Made by a program: the position numbers and the translations under genes
Assembly (NCBI GenBank): GCA_963753545.1
Contig: CAVWCQ010000011.1
Location: 124,001 to 188,000, forward strand
Reading direction: 5' to 3'
Origin: CAVWCQ01 sp963753545
GTDB lineage: Bacteria > Chloroflexota > Anaerolineae > Aggregatilineales > Aggregatilineaceae
Length of the DNA: 64,000 bases
The notes under the pieces: generated by a model
What the model saw: only the letters and a program-made list of their open reading frames with translations
What the model was told of the DNA's origin: nothing
Database searches by the model: none
Shown: one piece after another, positions 52,233 through 60,527 of the stretch
Layout: every line of letters begins with the position of its first letter
How positions within the stretch are numbered: position 1 is the stretch's first letter

Positions 52233-54326
52233 ATGGCAGAAGAAAGCACTCAACCTCCATCCGTTCCTCTCAATGAGGACGCAGACGTTCCCCTTAGCCG
52301 CCCGAAGCTGACCGATCAGGCTCTCAACTGGCTGGCGGCCCTACCCTGGTGGGCTATTATTCTTGGTGTTGTTGCTATCTCCGTTCTCTATTCGATGTTC
52401 TCCTCCACTATTTACCAGAACATCATCAAATTCGTTACCGATAATCCTCAGGTCACGACCGACGAATTTCTGAGGGTCGTCAAGGTGTACGAAGAGAAGA
52501 AGACGGTCAGCGGCACATTTGTCTCACAAACGGAAGACTCCACCCAGACCGTTACGCTTGATTTTTTACGTTCCGTCATGAACGCCGATCAGGAAGGCTA
52601 CCATTTTAAGGTATCCGAACTTCCCCCGGCGGTACTCGTGATCAAGGATGATGCAACGGGTGAACAGGTGGCGATCCAGAAAGACTGGATCACCCACCAG
52701 GAGCCAGCCAACCCTCAGCCCAATGACCCGGTCACCATTGATTACGTGATTCCGAACTCGGTTGTGACGGGCACAGTGGTCGATGAGACCAGCGATTCAC
52801 TCAAGATCCGCACCGTCGATCCGGTGGATATCACCTTTGACGCCTCACGCATTATGGGCGATCCCACCCCGACCCCGTGCGATGAAAATTCCGGGCCAGC
52901 CTGCCAGGATTGGGTCACGATCGAACGTTCGGGTGAAGTGCTCAACGGTACGCTCCAGACTCTGTCCCAGACGAATCTCCGCATCAAAACGTCCGATGGA
53001 ACCGTGCGCGAAATCCGGCGAGGCGATGTGGATTATTTTTATGTGCCGACGCTCTCGGTCGCCCTTTACGAACCATCGGCGGAGGAAGTTGTCACGCCGG
53101 ACGAGGCCCTTCATTTTGGTTTTGTAGACAGCCCTGATATCCGCGCCCTGCTGGCGGATAACAAAATCGAGTTGCTGACCGGACTCTCTGTCCCGCTAGA
53201 ATATGCGGGCGGCACGGCTCAGACCGATCTGACTGCCTACGATACCCTGGATGCCGGACTGGAAGCGGTCAACTCTGGCGAGATCACCGCCCTGTTCTAT
53301 GTCGATACGGGGCCAGACCGCCGGGCAATCGTGGATTGGGACGACGAAAACCCGGATGCCCAGGTTATTTTGCCGGAACTGACGAACGCTTTTGGCTCGC
53401 AGCCGGGCGTGATCGAATGCGCCAAAGACTGCCAGGTATCGCTCAAGCTCAAGGACGATACGATTACCGGGCGCATTTTGCCGCCCAACGACACCATTCT
53501 GCAGGGTGTGAGCACCCTCACCAACCAGTCGCAGGATGAACTGGTTGGCGATCAGAGCAGCACGGCCAAAGCCGATCTGCTCACGGTGCGGACGGTCGAA
53601 GCGCAGTACCGGACGATCAACCGCAGTGCAATCAACGAAGGCGCGCGCCAGGATAAAGAAGAGCCGGGAGCCTGCGCCCTGAACAACATCCGCGGCTGCA
53701 ACGCAGGTATCTTCCTGACGCTGCGCGTCACCTTTTTGGCATATGGGCTGGCGCTGATGCTCGGCCTGCTGTTTGGGCTGCTGCGCGTCTCGAAGAATCC
53801 GATTTTTTACGCCGTCTCCACCCTCTATGTTGAGGTGATTCGCGGCATCCCGCTGCTGGTCATTCTACTCTATGCCGGGTTTGTGGTCAGCCCGCAAATC
53901 CGCGATCACACGCCCCTGGACCCCGGCACTGAAACGATGGCGATTGCGGGTCTGGCTTTTGGTTACGGCGCGTTCATTGCCGAAATCTTCCGGGCAGGCA
54001 TCCAGAGCATCAGTCGGGGGCAGATGGAAGCCGCCCGCAGCCTGGGCATGAGCTACCCGCAGGCGATGCGCTACGTCATTTTGCCGCAGGCCGTGCGGGT
54101 TGTACTGCCGCCGCTGGGCAATGACCTGATCTCGATGCTGAAAGACTCAGCGCTGATTTCCGTGCTGGCCCTGCCCGACCTGCTGCAACTGGGCCGCCTG
54201 TCGATGTCGCGCAACCTACGCGCGTTCGAGAGTTTTAACACGGTCGCCATTTTGTATCTGCTGATGACCATTTTCCTGTCGGTTGTGGTGCGGGTGATCG
54301 AGCGCCGGACTCGGCTGCCTCGTTAG
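52233..54326 (+). CDS. Amino-acid ABC transporter permease with large external insert
   Basis: A 697-residue permease. Helix 1 (about 31-56; WWAIILGVVAISVLYSMF) is followed by a roughly 430-residue hydrophilic region. Then come the HisM-type membrane domain from about 492 (IFLTLRVTFLAYGLALMLGLL; YVEVIRGIPLLVILLYAGF) and the EAA loop EAARSLGMSYPQAMRYVILP that contacts the ATPase. The insert has repeated short beta patterns (VTGTVVDETSDSLKIRT, LNGTLQTLSQTNLRIKT) and a segment recalling half of an SBP3 domain (YDTLDAGLEAVNSGEITAL). ATG 52233 starts MAEESTQPP; its ribosome site is weak, and ATG 52185 is possible. It is followed by the ATPase after 18 bases. Confidence 0.88.
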   Translation: MAEESTQPPSVPLNEDADVPLSRPKLTDQALNWLAALPWWAIILGVVAISVLYSMFSSTIYQNIIKFVTDNPQVTTDEFLRVVKVYEEKKTVSGTFVSQTEDSTQTVTLDFLRSVMNADQEGYHFKVSELPPAVLVIKDDATGEQVAIQKDWITHQEPANPQPNDPVTIDYVIPNSVVTGTVVDETSDSLKIRTVDPVDITFDASRIMGDPTPTPCDENSGPACQDWVTIERSGEVLNGTLQTLSQTNLRIKTSDGTVREIRRGDVDYFYVPTLSVALYEPSAEEVVTPDEALHFGFVDSPDIRALLADNKIELLTGLSVPLEYAGGTAQTDLTAYDTLDAGLEAVNSGEITALFYVDTGPDRRAIVDWDDENPDAQVILPELTNAFGSQPGVIECAKDCQVSLKLKDDTITGRILPPNDTILQGVSTLTNQSQDELVGDQSSTAKADLLTVRTVEAQYRTINRSAINEGARQDKEEPGACALNNIRGCNAGIFLTLRVTFLAYGLALMLGLLFGLLRVSKNPIFYAVSTLYVEVIRGIPLLVILLYAGFVVSPQIRDHTPLDPGTETMAIAGLAFGYGAFIAEIFRAGIQSISRGQMEAARSLGMSYPQAMRYVILPQAVRVVLPPLGNDLISMLKDSALISVLALPDLLQLGRLSMSRNLRAFESFNTVAILYLLMTIFLSVVVRVIERRTRLPR

Positions 54327-54344
54327 TGTTGGGAGTAAAAAACG

Positions 54345-55100
54345 ATGAGCGAGTCCGCTGAACCTATTATCCGCATTCAAAACGTACACAAGCGTTTCCA
54401 CACGCTGCGCGGAACTGTTCACGCCCTGAACGGCGTGAGTCTGGATGTCAAACATGGCGAGGTCGTGGTGGTTGTCGGGCCGAGCGGCTCTGGCAAAAGC
54501 ACGATGCTGCGCTGCATCAACCGCCTGGAAACCATTGACGGCGGTAGCATTGTCGTTGATGGCATTCCGCTGAGCGGCGGCAAAAATATCAATAAGGTTC
54601 GCACCGAGGTTGGCATGGTCTTCCAGAGCTTCAACCTCTTCCCGGATCGCACCGCGCTCGGCAATATCCTGCTGGCGCAGCGTATCGTCCGCAAGCGCAA
54701 AAAAAGCGAAGCGCTGGCGAGGGCGATGACTCTGCTGGAAAAAGTGGGCATCCCCGATAAAGCCGATGCCTACCCGATCCAGCTTTCGGGCGGGCAGCAG
54801 CAGCGCGTCGCGATTGCCCGCGCCCTGGCGATGGACCCCAAGATCATGCTCTTTGACGAGCCGACCTCCGCGCTCGACCCGGAGATGATCAAGGAAGTGC
54901 TGGACGTGATGCTCCAGCTTGCCAAAGAAGGCATGACGATGGTCGTGGTCTCGCACGAAATGGGCTTTGCGCGGGCGGCAGCGGATCGCGCCGTGTTCAT
55001 GGATGGCGGCAAGATTGTCGAGATGGATACGCCGGATGTGCTGTTCTCAAATCCTTCTCACGAACGTACGAAGTTGTTCCTGAGCAAGATTCTACACTAA
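54345..55100 (+). CDS. Amino-acid ABC transporter ATP-binding protein (GlnQ/HisP type)
   Basis: A 251-residue ATPase. Walker A is GPSGSGKSTMLRC, the Q loop is MVFQSFNLFPD, the signature LSGGQQQRVAIARALA, Walker B IMLFDEPTSALDPE and the switch His is in VVVSHEMGFARAAADR. These are textbook features of the polar amino-acid uptake class. It ends the lipoprotein-permease-ATPase operon and is followed by a terminator. It powers import through the membrane permease. Confidence 0.95.
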   Translation: MSESAEPIIRIQNVHKRFHTLRGTVHALNGVSLDVKHGEVVVVVGPSGSGKSTMLRCINRLETIDGGSIVVDGIPLSGGKNINKVRTEVGMVFQSFNLFPDRTALGNILLAQRIVRKRKKSEALARAMTLLEKVGIPDKADAYPIQLSGGQQQRVAIARALAMDPKIMLFDEPTSALDPEMIKEVLDVMLQLAKEGMTMVVVSHEMGFARAAADRAVFMDGGKIVEMDTPDVLFSNPSHERTKLFLSKILH

Positions 55101-55121
55101 CCCCTCCTGCTACCTCTATCG

Positions 55122-55154
55122 AAATCGCCCGGATCATGAAGATGCGGGCGATTT
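55122..55154 (+). terminator. Terminator of the ABC transporter operon
   Basis: Arms AAATCGCCCG and CGGGCGATTT (10 bp) around a 13-base loop, then TTGTCTT. It lies 21 bases after the ATPase stop. Confidence 0.85.
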
Positions 55155-55169
55155 TGTCTTACTGGCTAG

Positions 55170-55442
55170 AAGCTAAGCACAGTTATCATCCTGTTTTTTC
55201 TGCTGGTTCCGGCATCACTTATTTTTGCGCTGACTGAGCCGAATATGCGAGCAAGCTGCAAGCTGCTGATTGTCTCAGGAGCGGTTAACCTCGCATGGAT
55301 TGTTGTTTGCAGAACGTTAGTGCTGCGACAACCCCGACAAACAAATTTGCAGCGCCGATTTGTTCTGTTTTACCCTTCCAGTTATCGCCGTCGTGAGCGT
55401 CGTTTATCTCGTTGTGGTGATATTTGTTGGCTGGCGCGTGAA
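55170..55442 (+). pseudogene. Small membrane-protein remnant, frameshifted
   Basis: One frame gives VIILFFLLVPASLIFALTEP and LLIVSGAVNLAWIVV. A shifted frame ends LPVIAVVSVVYLVVVIFVGW then RVKEKL and a stop. Together these suggest a three-helix membrane protein of about 80-90 residues broken by at least one indel. I recognise no family and no start is certain. It could be a real small gene with a base error. Confidence 0.35.
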
Positions 55443-55456
55443 AGAGAAGCTATGAG

Positions 55457-55824
55457 CTAATACGGTTTTTGAGCCAACTGATCTAAAAGCGGACCAAAAT
55501 GCTTCAGATTGTGAGTATAAAGGGGAAGGCTTAAACGATAACTGGCAGACGCTATGAGGCAATCCATTGCGTCAATTCCATGAGTGAGGTGCAGGTGTGC
55601 TAACTGCCGGATTGCCCATTGCATATCTGAAGGCAGGATGTCTATATGTTCAAAACTCTTCAAGAGATGAAGTGCAGCCCGTTGAGCGCGGCGATCTGGC
55701 GCTCCTTCAATGATTTCTAACCATACATGCCAAGATTGCGTTGAGAGGCTAACCACGCAACAGCAGGTGGATAACCTCTCAGTATATCAACCAGGATCGC
55801 TGTATCGAGCAGCGCATCTACCAC
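55457..55824 (-). CDS. PIN-domain (VapC-like) ribonuclease, frameshifted
   Basis: From GTG 55824, which overlaps the antitoxin stop, the chain reads VVDALLDTAILVDILRGYPP, the first PIN motif with its catalytic Asp. Near 55740 the frame is broken; the next frame continues HVWLEIIEGAPDRRAQ with the second acidic residue. It then runs DAMDCLIASASYRLSLPLYT, the conserved D..IAA..., and ends at 55457. About 122 residues after correction. VapC toxins cleave RNA and are blocked by the partner antitoxin. It is likely functional if the slip is a base-call error. Confidence 0.75.
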
Positions 55825-56108
55825 GACGAACGCTTCTCTTTTCGTTGGCGGCGCATATCCTCAACCCAGGCTGCGCTATCGCGGATATCCAGATCGCTCC
55901 ATCCACCAGTCAGCCCAGCAGCGACTATCTCGGCCCCGGTCAGAGGAGTCGTCCGCAGCAGTTCATCGATTTCGTGTTCGCTTAGAGGAGGGATATCTTC
56001 GCCCAGTTCAATTCGAACACGAACAGAACCGGGCGGCAAACCCTCTGGAAGCTCAATTTCTAGCTTTCCCGCTTCGTTAATCCGTCCCGATACTTCAATG
56101 ACCTTCAT
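55818..56108 (-). CDS. Putative antitoxin (VapB-like)
   Basis: A 96-residue protein starting MKVIEVSGRINEAGKLEIEL, an AbrB-like or DUF104-like N-terminus of small antitoxins. The C-terminal half (GGWSDLDIRDSAAWVEDMRR) is a helical, charged tail of the sort that wraps a PIN toxin. The stop overlaps the start of the PIN gene. The role is inferred from this pairing; the N-terminus is not a classic DNA-binding domain I can place with certainty. Confidence 0.7.
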   Translation of the reverse strand: MKVIEVSGRINEAGKLEIELPEGLPPGSVRVRIELGEDIPPLSEHEIDELLRTTPLTGAEIVAAGLTGGWSDLDIRDSAAWVEDMRRQRKEKRSSW

Positions 56109-56145
56109 CCGCCAAACTCCAACTCATAACCGTTTTAGTTCTATT

Positions 56146-57522
56146 CTACTCAATTTCGGGCACCGTGTTCGTCGCGATCACGGACTGGTAGAAGCGGGCG
56201 CTGTCCTTCAGGCGGCGTTCCAGGGTGACATAGTCAATATAGACGAGGCCAAAGCGCGGGCCGTAGCCGTGTGCCCATTCGAAGTTATCCATCAGGCTCC
56301 AGACAAAATAGCCGCGCAGCGGAATGCCTTCCTGAATCGACTGCCATGCCACTTTAAAATGTTCGCGCAGAAATTCGACACGCGGCTCGTCATGGACCCG
56401 CCCATCGGGGCTGACGATATCCTCAAAAGCCGCGCCGTTTTCGGTAATATAAATTGCCTTTGGCGCGTAATCATCATTCAGGCGCTTGAGCACACTATAC
56501 AAGCCGGGTGGATAAATTTCCCAACCCACAGCCGTGCGGGGCAGTGTCTCTCCGGGCAGTTTCTGGTTGGAGGCATAACCGCCCATCATCGCAACCGCCG
56601 TGCCCTGCACGTGATCCAGTGTGATCATCGTGCGCGAATAATAATTCACACCAACCCAGTCGATGGGCCGGGAAATGATCTCCATGTCGCCCGGTTCGAT
56701 TTGCAGCCCGGCAAATTCAGGGAGTTCCAGCAGTTCCGGCGCGTAACAGCCCTTCAGGACGGGTTCGACAAACCAGCAATTCGTGCGAGCGTGTTGAATG
56801 CGGGCGCGGGCCAGCACGTCGGGGTGATCACTGGATGTTTCGACAGCGCTCAGGGCGTAAACGATGCCAACCTGGGCATGGGGAACATTGGCGCGCAAGA
56901 TCGGGACGGACTTGCCGTGGGCCAGCATCACGTGATGTGCGGCCTGCACCGAGAGCCGTTCATCCGTCAGGCCCGGCGCGTGCGTGCCGCGATGATAACC
57001 CAGCATGGTAAAAATGCGAGGCTCGTTGAAGGTGGCCCAGTACCGGACGCGATCCCCCAGGCGGCGTGAAACGACATCAACATAGTGGGCGAAATGATCG
57101 GACATCTCGCAGGAGGCCCAGCCGCCCAACCGTTCATAAATCTGCTGCGGCATATCCCAGTGATAGAGGGTGGCAAAAGGGGCAATCCCCGCTTCAAGAA
57201 GCCCATCCACCAGACGATCATAAAAAGCGAGGCCAGCTTCGTTCACGGCTCCATCGCCAGCGGGCAGGATACGCGGCCAGGCAATCGAGAAGCGGTAGGC
57301 TTTGACTTCGATATCGCGCATGATAGCGATATCCTGGGGATAACGATGGTAATGGTCGGCGGCAATATCGCCTGTATCGCCGTTTTTGACCTTGCCCGGC
57401 GTATGCGCAAATCGATCCCAGATTGACTTGCCCCGGCCATCTTCCCTCGCCGCGCCTTCGATCTGGTAGGAGGAGGTCGCCGTTCCCCAAACAAAATCGG
57501 ATGGAAACCGCTTCTGATTCAC
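56146..57522 (-). CDS. GH1 beta-glucosidase
   Basis: A 458-residue family 1 glycosidase. The opening FPSDFVWGTATSSYQIEGA is the GH1 N-terminal signature. The acid/base Glu is in YWATFNEPRIF and the nucleophile Glu in IYITENGAAFED. FVWSLMDNFEWAHGYGPRFG closes the barrel. It has no signal peptide, so it acts on imported sugars. GTG 57522 with AAAGGATAG upstream. It is preceded by the GH13 gene on the same strand with a 24-base gap, so the two likely form an operon for oligosaccharide breakdown. Confidence 0.95.
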   Translation of the reverse strand: MNQKRFPSDFVWGTATSSYQIEGAAREDGRGKSIWDRFAHTPGKVKNGDTGDIAADHYHRYPQDIAIMRDIEVKAYRFSIAWPRILPAGDGAVNEAGLAFYDRLVDGLLEAGIAPFATLYHWDMPQQIYERLGGWASCEMSDHFAHYVDVVSRRLGDRVRYWATFNEPRIFTMLGYHRGTHAPGLTDERLSVQAAHHVMLAHGKSVPILRANVPHAQVGIVYALSAVETSSDHPDVLARARIQHARTNCWFVEPVLKGCYAPELLELPEFAGLQIEPGDMEIISRPIDWVGVNYYSRTMITLDHVQGTAVAMMGGYASNQKLPGETLPRTAVGWEIYPPGLYSVLKRLNDDYAPKAIYITENGAAFEDIVSPDGRVHDEPRVEFLREHFKVAWQSIQEGIPLRGYFVWSLMDNFEWAHGYGPRFGLVYIDYVTLERRLKDSARFYQSVIATNTVPEIE

Positions 57523-57546
57523 TGTCTAACTATCCTTTGCTCGGTC

Positions 57547-59232
57547 CTATTTCCCTAAAATAAGAACTTCATAAGGAGCCAGCAGCAGCCGCCCAATGCC
57601 TGTCTGCGGGCCGCGTGAATGGCTGGAAAAAATCACTGTGCAGCCGTCTGTCCCTCGAACCTCAAGCGCTGACTGCTTGGCGGACATGTTCAGCGCGACG
57701 AGGCACGTTTGCTCTTTGTGACGCCGCCAGAAAGCCAGCACCGGACCTGTATTATCGACCAGATCGAACGAGCCGCGCCGCAGGGCAATGTTGGCGTGCC
57801 GTGTCTGGGCAACTCGCCGGAAGAAATGGAGCAGCGATCCATGATCGTGGCTCTGCTCGACCGCGTTTATACCTTCGGCGTAGTCGGGATTAACGGGCAG
57901 CCACGTTTGCACATCGTCTGAGGAGAACCCAGCGTTCGGGGCATTCTCCCACTGCATCGGAGTACGGCAGCGATCCCGGCTGGCAACGTTCGCCACGCGC
58001 AGTGCTTCGCCAGCGTCTTTCCCAGCACGAAGGACGGCTTCATAGGCGCGTGTGCCCCGGTTGTCACGGAACAGGCTGATATCCGGCAGGAAAAGATCGC
58101 GCATACCGATCTCTTCGCCGTTATAAAAGGTCGGTGTGCCCCACAGAAAAGCGACCATTGCCAGAGCGACCTGCATGCGCTCCTGGTCGTACTGACCGTC
58201 GGCAAAAATGGTCATAGCCCGGCTGCGGTCATGGTTGCCAATGGTGTTCGATTCCCACGCACCTAACGGTACGGCAGGTATTCGCGAGCGCAGCATGCGG
58301 CGGATTGCCTCGGCATCCAACGCGCCGATATTGGTCAGGTCAAAGTTAAAAACGGAATGCAGATAGGGATCGTCACTGCTGCCGTAGTAGGAAACTTCCT
58401 TTGTTTCACCCAGCAGGACACGATCTTCGTATTCGTCGCACAGCCTGCGCAGATCGCCCATCAGTTGGAACGTCTCGGCCAGTTCACGCTGGTACTGGAA
58501 TTTGAGCCGCATAGCCTGCTGATCCTGCTTGGAACGCTGCCCGGTGTAGTATTCGACCATCAAATCAACGTTCGGCTTAACTTCGGCAGGCGAGTCGGTC
58601 AGATTCTCGTCCTCGAAGATTGTGCCCAGCGCGTCCAGGCGGAAGCCGTCCACGCCGCGATCCAGCCAGAAGCGCATGGCGTTAAACATCGCCTCGCGCA
58701 CTTCAGGATTACGCCAGTTCAGATCCGGCTGTTGGGTGAAAAAGAAGTGGTAATAATACTGCCCGGTGCGCTCGTCCAGCGTCCAGGCCGGGCCGCCGAA
58801 GATCGATTCCCAGTTGTTGGGTGGGCCGCCATTTTTACCCTCGTGCCAGATAAACCAGTCTCGCTTGGGGTTATCGCGGCTGGAGCGGGACTCCTGGAAC
58901 CAGGGATGCTGGTCGGACGTGTGATTCAGCACCAGATCGAGCAGCACGCGAATACCCCGTTCATGAGCCTTCGCCAAAAGGTCGTCAAAATCGGACAGGG
59001 TGCCATATTCGGGAGCGATCCCGGTATAGTCGGCAATATCATAGCCCACATCAAACAGCGGTGACGGATAAAACGGCGAAATCCACAGCGCCGTGACGCC
59101 CAACCACTGCAAATAATTCAGCTTCTCGATGATGCCGGGAATGTCACCGATCCCATCGTCGTTGCCGTCGGCAAACGAGCGGGGATAAATCTGGTAGAGA
59201 ATCGCGTCCTGCCACCACTGGGGAATAGGCAT
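57547..59232 (-). CDS. GH13 alpha-glucosidase (oligo-1,6-glucosidase-like)
   Basis: A 561-residue enzyme. It starts WWQDAILYQIYPRSFADGN, the standard opening of GH13 alpha-glucosidases. Catalytic regions are VLLDLVLNHTSDQHPWF, GVDGFRLDALGTIFED (nucleophile Asp), VLLGETKEVSYYG (acid/base Glu) and WESNTIGNHDRSR. The C-terminal beta domain ends LLLAPYEVLILGK. It is cytosolic. ATG 59232 with AAAGGACC upstream; the longer frame to 59271 is rejected. It is the first gene of the pair with GH1. Confidence 0.94.
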   Translation of the reverse strand: MPIPQWWQDAILYQIYPRSFADGNDDGIGDIPGIIEKLNYLQWLGVTALWISPFYPSPLFDVGYDIADYTGIAPEYGTLSDFDDLLAKAHERGIRVLLDLVLNHTSDQHPWFQESRSSRDNPKRDWFIWHEGKNGGPPNNWESIFGGPAWTLDERTGQYYYHFFFTQQPDLNWRNPEVREAMFNAMRFWLDRGVDGFRLDALGTIFEDENLTDSPAEVKPNVDLMVEYYTGQRSKQDQQAMRLKFQYQRELAETFQLMGDLRRLCDEYEDRVLLGETKEVSYYGSSDDPYLHSVFNFDLTNIGALDAEAIRRMLRSRIPAVPLGAWESNTIGNHDRSRAMTIFADGQYDQERMQVALAMVAFLWGTPTFYNGEEIGMRDLFLPDISLFRDNRGTRAYEAVLRAGKDAGEALRVANVASRDRCRTPMQWENAPNAGFSSDDVQTWLPVNPDYAEGINAVEQSHDHGSLLHFFRRVAQTRHANIALRRGSFDLVDNTGPVLAFWRRHKEQTCLVALNMSAKQSALEVRGTDGCTVIFSSHSRGPQTGIGRLLLAPYEVLILGK

Positions 59233-59506
59233 AAATGGTCCTTTCGCATAAAAAGAGCGCGAGACGCGCACCAGAGATCATACCAGCAAGTGCAGAGCAA
59301 AGGGAGGCTCAACCATCATTTATACCAAGTACCACAGCTTCCGCTATAGCGGGCATGTTCTCGTCCAAAATCGGCCCCAAGTAGTTCATCTCGCTCGGCA
59401 TGGGCATCGAAGCGCGTATGGGTTAACAAACCCGCCCCTACCAAACAGCACCCCACCAAAAAAATGTGCTATCCTTCTGGCGTAGGACGAGACAGGAGGA
59501 TAACAC
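59233..59506. other. Intergenic stretch with one short inverted repeat
   Basis: Between divergent genes. GGGTTAACAAACCCGCCCCT at about 59420-59439 is a clear GTAGGGGCGGGTTTGTTAACCC-type repeat on the minus strand, with GGGTT/AACCC arms. No reading frame of interest is seen. Confidence 0.6.
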
Positions 59507-60398
59507 ATGTATCTGGAACGTTATATGGCAGGCGAATATGAACAGGTCTGGGCCGAACTGGTGGCGCTTGGCCCCGCTGTGCGCGACAATTCCATCTTGC
59601 CGGACGCGTGGGCTGTCGCGCAGGAAACGATGCGGCGGGCGCGTACGAACATTGAGCGCATCGTCGCGCACCTGAAAACAATGGGGTACCAGTTCCAGGA
59701 TGCGCAGCCCTTCAAACCGCCGGATGACGATCAGATTGCTGAACTGGACGGGTTTGAGCAGACAGTTGGTCCCGTGCCGCTCTCTGTTCGCGCCTGGATC
59801 GAAATCGTAGGTGAAGTAGAATCTGACGGGCACGCATCCGGGGCTGTCGTACTATGAACCACCTACCACCTTCTTCCAGGCCAATTTTATGGTTGGGCCT
59901 GAATCGCTCGATTTTAACCAGATGCTCGCGCTCTTACAGGGCAGCGCCTCTTCGCTCGATCCCGCGATGCTCAATACGCTCAATGATATGCTCGAATCGC
60001 TGTCCGGTTGGCAGCAGATGGAGCACCTGAAAAATCCCATGAAGCCCCTCAACCCCGAAGATCAGGTGATATCCGATCCGCTGGTCGTGTGGATGGGCGA
60101 TATCAATGCGGAAGGCGAGAGCGACTGGGAGGGCGGAGATCCAGATATCTTCCCCCTGATCATTGCTCCTGACGCGGATTCAAAGTCGAACCTGGGCGGC
60201 GGCGGGGTTGGATACGAGATCGCCCTGCCCAACCCGGCGGCAGATGTTCCGCTGCTGGAAGAGCCGCACAACACGACCTTCGTTGATTATCTGCAAATCG
60301 CTTTTCACTGGGGCGGCTTTCCGGGGTTGGAGGAACAGAACGATGAGCGCGCGGCGGCTTATCTGAATGACATCCGGCCCAAGCTGCTGCCGCTGTAA
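59507..60398 (+). CDS. Hypothetical protein, frameshifted
   Basis: About 297 residues in two frames. The first (MYLERYMAGEYEQVWAELVA) runs to WIEIVGEV near 59818. One removed base then gives NLTGTHPGLSYYEPPTTFFQ and the rest (LDFNQMLALLQGS; DPLVVWMGDIN; TTFVDYLQIAFHWGGFPGL) to the stop at 60398. GPVPLSVRAWIEIVGEVNLTG recalls SMI1/KNR4-like proteins, but I am not certain. AGGAGG precedes the ATG. It has no signal peptide or catalytic motif. It is likely intact apart from one base error. Confidence 0.6.
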
Positions 60399-60448
60399 GT
60401 TCGCTAGCGCGAGTTCATTTGGTTTGCCACCAAGGAGAAAAAAGTTTC

Positions 60449-60526
60449 ATGCTGTATCGTCGCCTGAGAAACACAGGTCTGGCAAAAGATCTGCTCAACG
60501 CGGCACTGGCAGGCGTGATCGGGTAA
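60449..60526 (+). CDS. Very short reading frame coupled to the MFS gene
   Basis: A 25-residue frame (MLYRRLRNTGLAKDLLNAAL, then AGVIG) with a good site, AAGGAG, upstream. Its stop ends one base before ATG 60528 of the transporter gene. It may be a leader peptide giving translational coupling, or the truncated start of a lost membrane protein. The sequence alone does not decide. Confidence 0.4.
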   Translation: MLYRRLRNTGLAKDLLNAALAGVIG

Positions 60527-60527
60527 C

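Noticed and set aside
56098..57069. 323-residue plus-strand frame over the GH1 gene
   Set aside because: Antisense shadow of a gene with complete catalytic motifs.
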